Positions 6,701-7,757 of a stretch of 7,757 bases of DNA are shown here, in pieces. The position numbers and the translations under genes were made by a program. Position 1 is the stretch's first letter, and every line of letters starts with the position of its first letter. Source of the DNA: an uncultured Clostridia bacterium (lineage in GTDB: Bacteria; Bacillota_A; Clostridia; Oscillospirales; Oscillospiraceae); assembly GCA_947166955.1 (NCBI GenBank), contig CAMVGI010000054.1, positions 1 through 7,757 of the forward strand, written 5' to 3'. The notes under the pieces are model-generated. The model saw only the letters and a program-made list of their open reading frames with translations, did not search any database and had not been told where the DNA came from.

Positions 6701-7757
6701 ATGGCTGAAGAGAAGAACAACAACGCCCCCGCGCAGGAGCAGGATATTTCCGAGATTTTGAAGGTGCGCCGCGAGAAGCTCAAGGCGCTGCAGGACGCGG
6801 GGCGCGACCCGTTCACCGTGACGAAGTTCGACGTCACGCACCACACGCAGGACATCCGCGACCGCTTCGACGCGCTGGAGGGCAAGCCCGTCTCCATCGC
6901 CGGGCGCCTCATGTCCAAGCGCGGCATGGGCAAGGTCAGCTTCTGCGATCTGCAGGACAAGACCGGCCGCATCCAGCTCTACGCCCGCCGCGACGAGATG
7001 GACGAGGAGAGCTACAACGAGTTCAAGAAGTACGACATCGGCGACATCGTCGGTGTGAACGGCGAGGTGTTCCGCACCCAGCGCGGCGAAATGAGCGTGC
7101 GCTGCAAGGAGGTCGTGCTGCTCTCGAAGTCGCTCCAGCCGCTGCCGGAGAAGTTCCACGGCCTTACCGACAAGGAAATCCGCTACCGCCAGCGCTACGT
7201 CGACCTGATCGTCAACCCCGAGAGCAAGCGCAACTTTGAAATTCGCAGCCGCTTCGTCTCCTATCTGCGCCGCTATCTCGACTCCCTCGGATTCATGGAG
7301 GTCGAAACGCCGGTTTTGAGTCCCGTCGCGGGCGGCGCGACCGCGCGCCCGTTCATCACGCACCACAACGCGCTCGATATTGATATGTACATGCGCATCG
7401 CGACCGAGCTGCACCTAAAGCGCCTCATTGTCGGCGGCATGGAGCGCGTGTACGAGGTCGGCCGCATCTTCCGCAACGAGGGCATGGACACCAAGCACAA
7501 CCCCGAGTTCACCACCTGCGAGCTGTATCAGGCGTACACCAACCTCGACGGGATGATGGACATTCTCGAAAACATCCTCTCCGGCGCGGCGAATGAGATC
7601 CACGGCACCTACAAGCTCGAATGGCTCGGCCACGAGGTCGACCTGACCCCGGGCTTCCGCCGCCTCACGATGGCGGACGCGGTGAAGGAGTACGTCGGCG
7701 TCGATTTCATGGCGTGCGAGGGCGACGCGGAGAAGGGCGTCGCGCTGGCGAAGTCCG
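6701..7757 (+). CDS. lysS: Lysyl-tRNA synthetase, class II, 3' end missing
   Basis: The frame is open from ATG 6701 to the window end, showing 352 codons of an enzyme usually near 500 residues. It charges tRNA-Lys with lysine. Residues 1-35 are a polar N-terminal extension followed by the typical ILKVRREKLKALQDAGRDPF. An OB-fold anticodon-binding domain covers about 60-150 (VSIAGRLMSKRGMGKVSFCDL). The class II catalytic domain begins with RYRQRYVDLIVNPE. Motif 1 is RRYLDSLGFMEVETPVL. The lysine-enzyme block is GGATARPFITHHNALD. Motif 2 is VGRIFRNEG, with Arg258, followed by HNPEFTTCELYQAY. Motif 3 lies beyond the edge. AAGGGGA ends 6 bases before the ATG, 12 bases after the greA stop. The greA-lysS order is common in Firmicutes. 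Confidence 0.96.
   Translation, partial: MAEEKNNNAPAQEQDISEILKVRREKLKALQDAGRDPFTVTKFDVTHHTQDIRDRFDALEGKPVSIAGRLMSKRGMGKVSFCDLQDKTGRIQLYARRDEMDEESYNEFKKYDIGDIVGVNGEVFRTQRGEMSVRCKEVVLLSKSLQPLPEKFHGLTDKEIRYRQRYVDLIVNPESKRNFEIRSRFVSYLRRYLDSLGFMEVETPVLSPVAGGATARPFITHHNALDIDMYMRIATELHLKRLIVGGMERVYEVGRIFRNEGMDTKHNPEFTTCELYQAYTNLDGMMDILENILSGAANEIHGTYKLEWLGHEVDLTPGFRRLTMADAVKEYVGVDFMACEGDAEKGVALAKS

Overview
The window is GC-rich and densely coded, and reads as ordinary chromosome of a high-GC member of the Clostridia (low-GC-type gene content with GC-rich codon use). The evidence is a LysM plus GH18 spore-germination-type hydrolase, a perfect CIRCE operator (HrcA regulon), a Firmicutes-style greA-lysS pair, strong GGAGG-type ribosome binding sites and sigma-A-like promoters. 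The genus cannot be named from the sequence alone. No phage, transposon, CRISPR or tRNA signature was found.

Layout. (1) Positions 1-1113, plus strand: the 3' part of a LysM-GH18 glucosidase of the YaaH/SleL type, cut by the window edge. A strong bidirectional hairpin terminator (1138-1167) separates it from (2) a convergent minus-strand Hsp20 small heat shock protein (1188-1649). (3) Positions 1650-1915 form a divergent regulatory region. It holds a perfect CIRCE inverted repeat overlapping a likely hsp20 promoter, a hairpin in the hsp20 leader, and a separate TATAAT promoter for the plus-strand genes. (4) Positions 1916-3673, plus strand: a two-gene unit of a lipoprotein with a divergent NodB/polysaccharide-deacetylase domain and cytidine deaminase (cdd). 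It closes with a second bidirectional terminator (3680-3707). (5) Positions 3717-4643, minus strand: psuG, pseudouridine-5'-phosphate glycosidase, with all known catalytic residues. (6) Positions 4644-4778: a compact divergent promoter pair for psuG and asnS. (7) Positions 4779-7757, plus strand: the operon asnS (AsnRS), greA (transcript cleavage factor) and lysS (LysRS, cut by the window end), with intergenic gaps of 29 and 12 bases.

Functionally, the left side concerns the cell envelope or spore cortex and proteostasis. The middle pairs two nucleoside-salvage enzymes (cytidine to uridine; pseudouridine 5'-phosphate to uracil and ribose 5-phosphate) in convergent genes. The right side is a translation/transcription-fidelity operon. 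The most notable signals are the CIRCE element in front of a lone hsp20 gene, with the promoter built into the CIRCE arms, and the unusual deacetylase-like lipoprotein. No undescribed multi-gene system is evident; most of the window is recognisable core genome.
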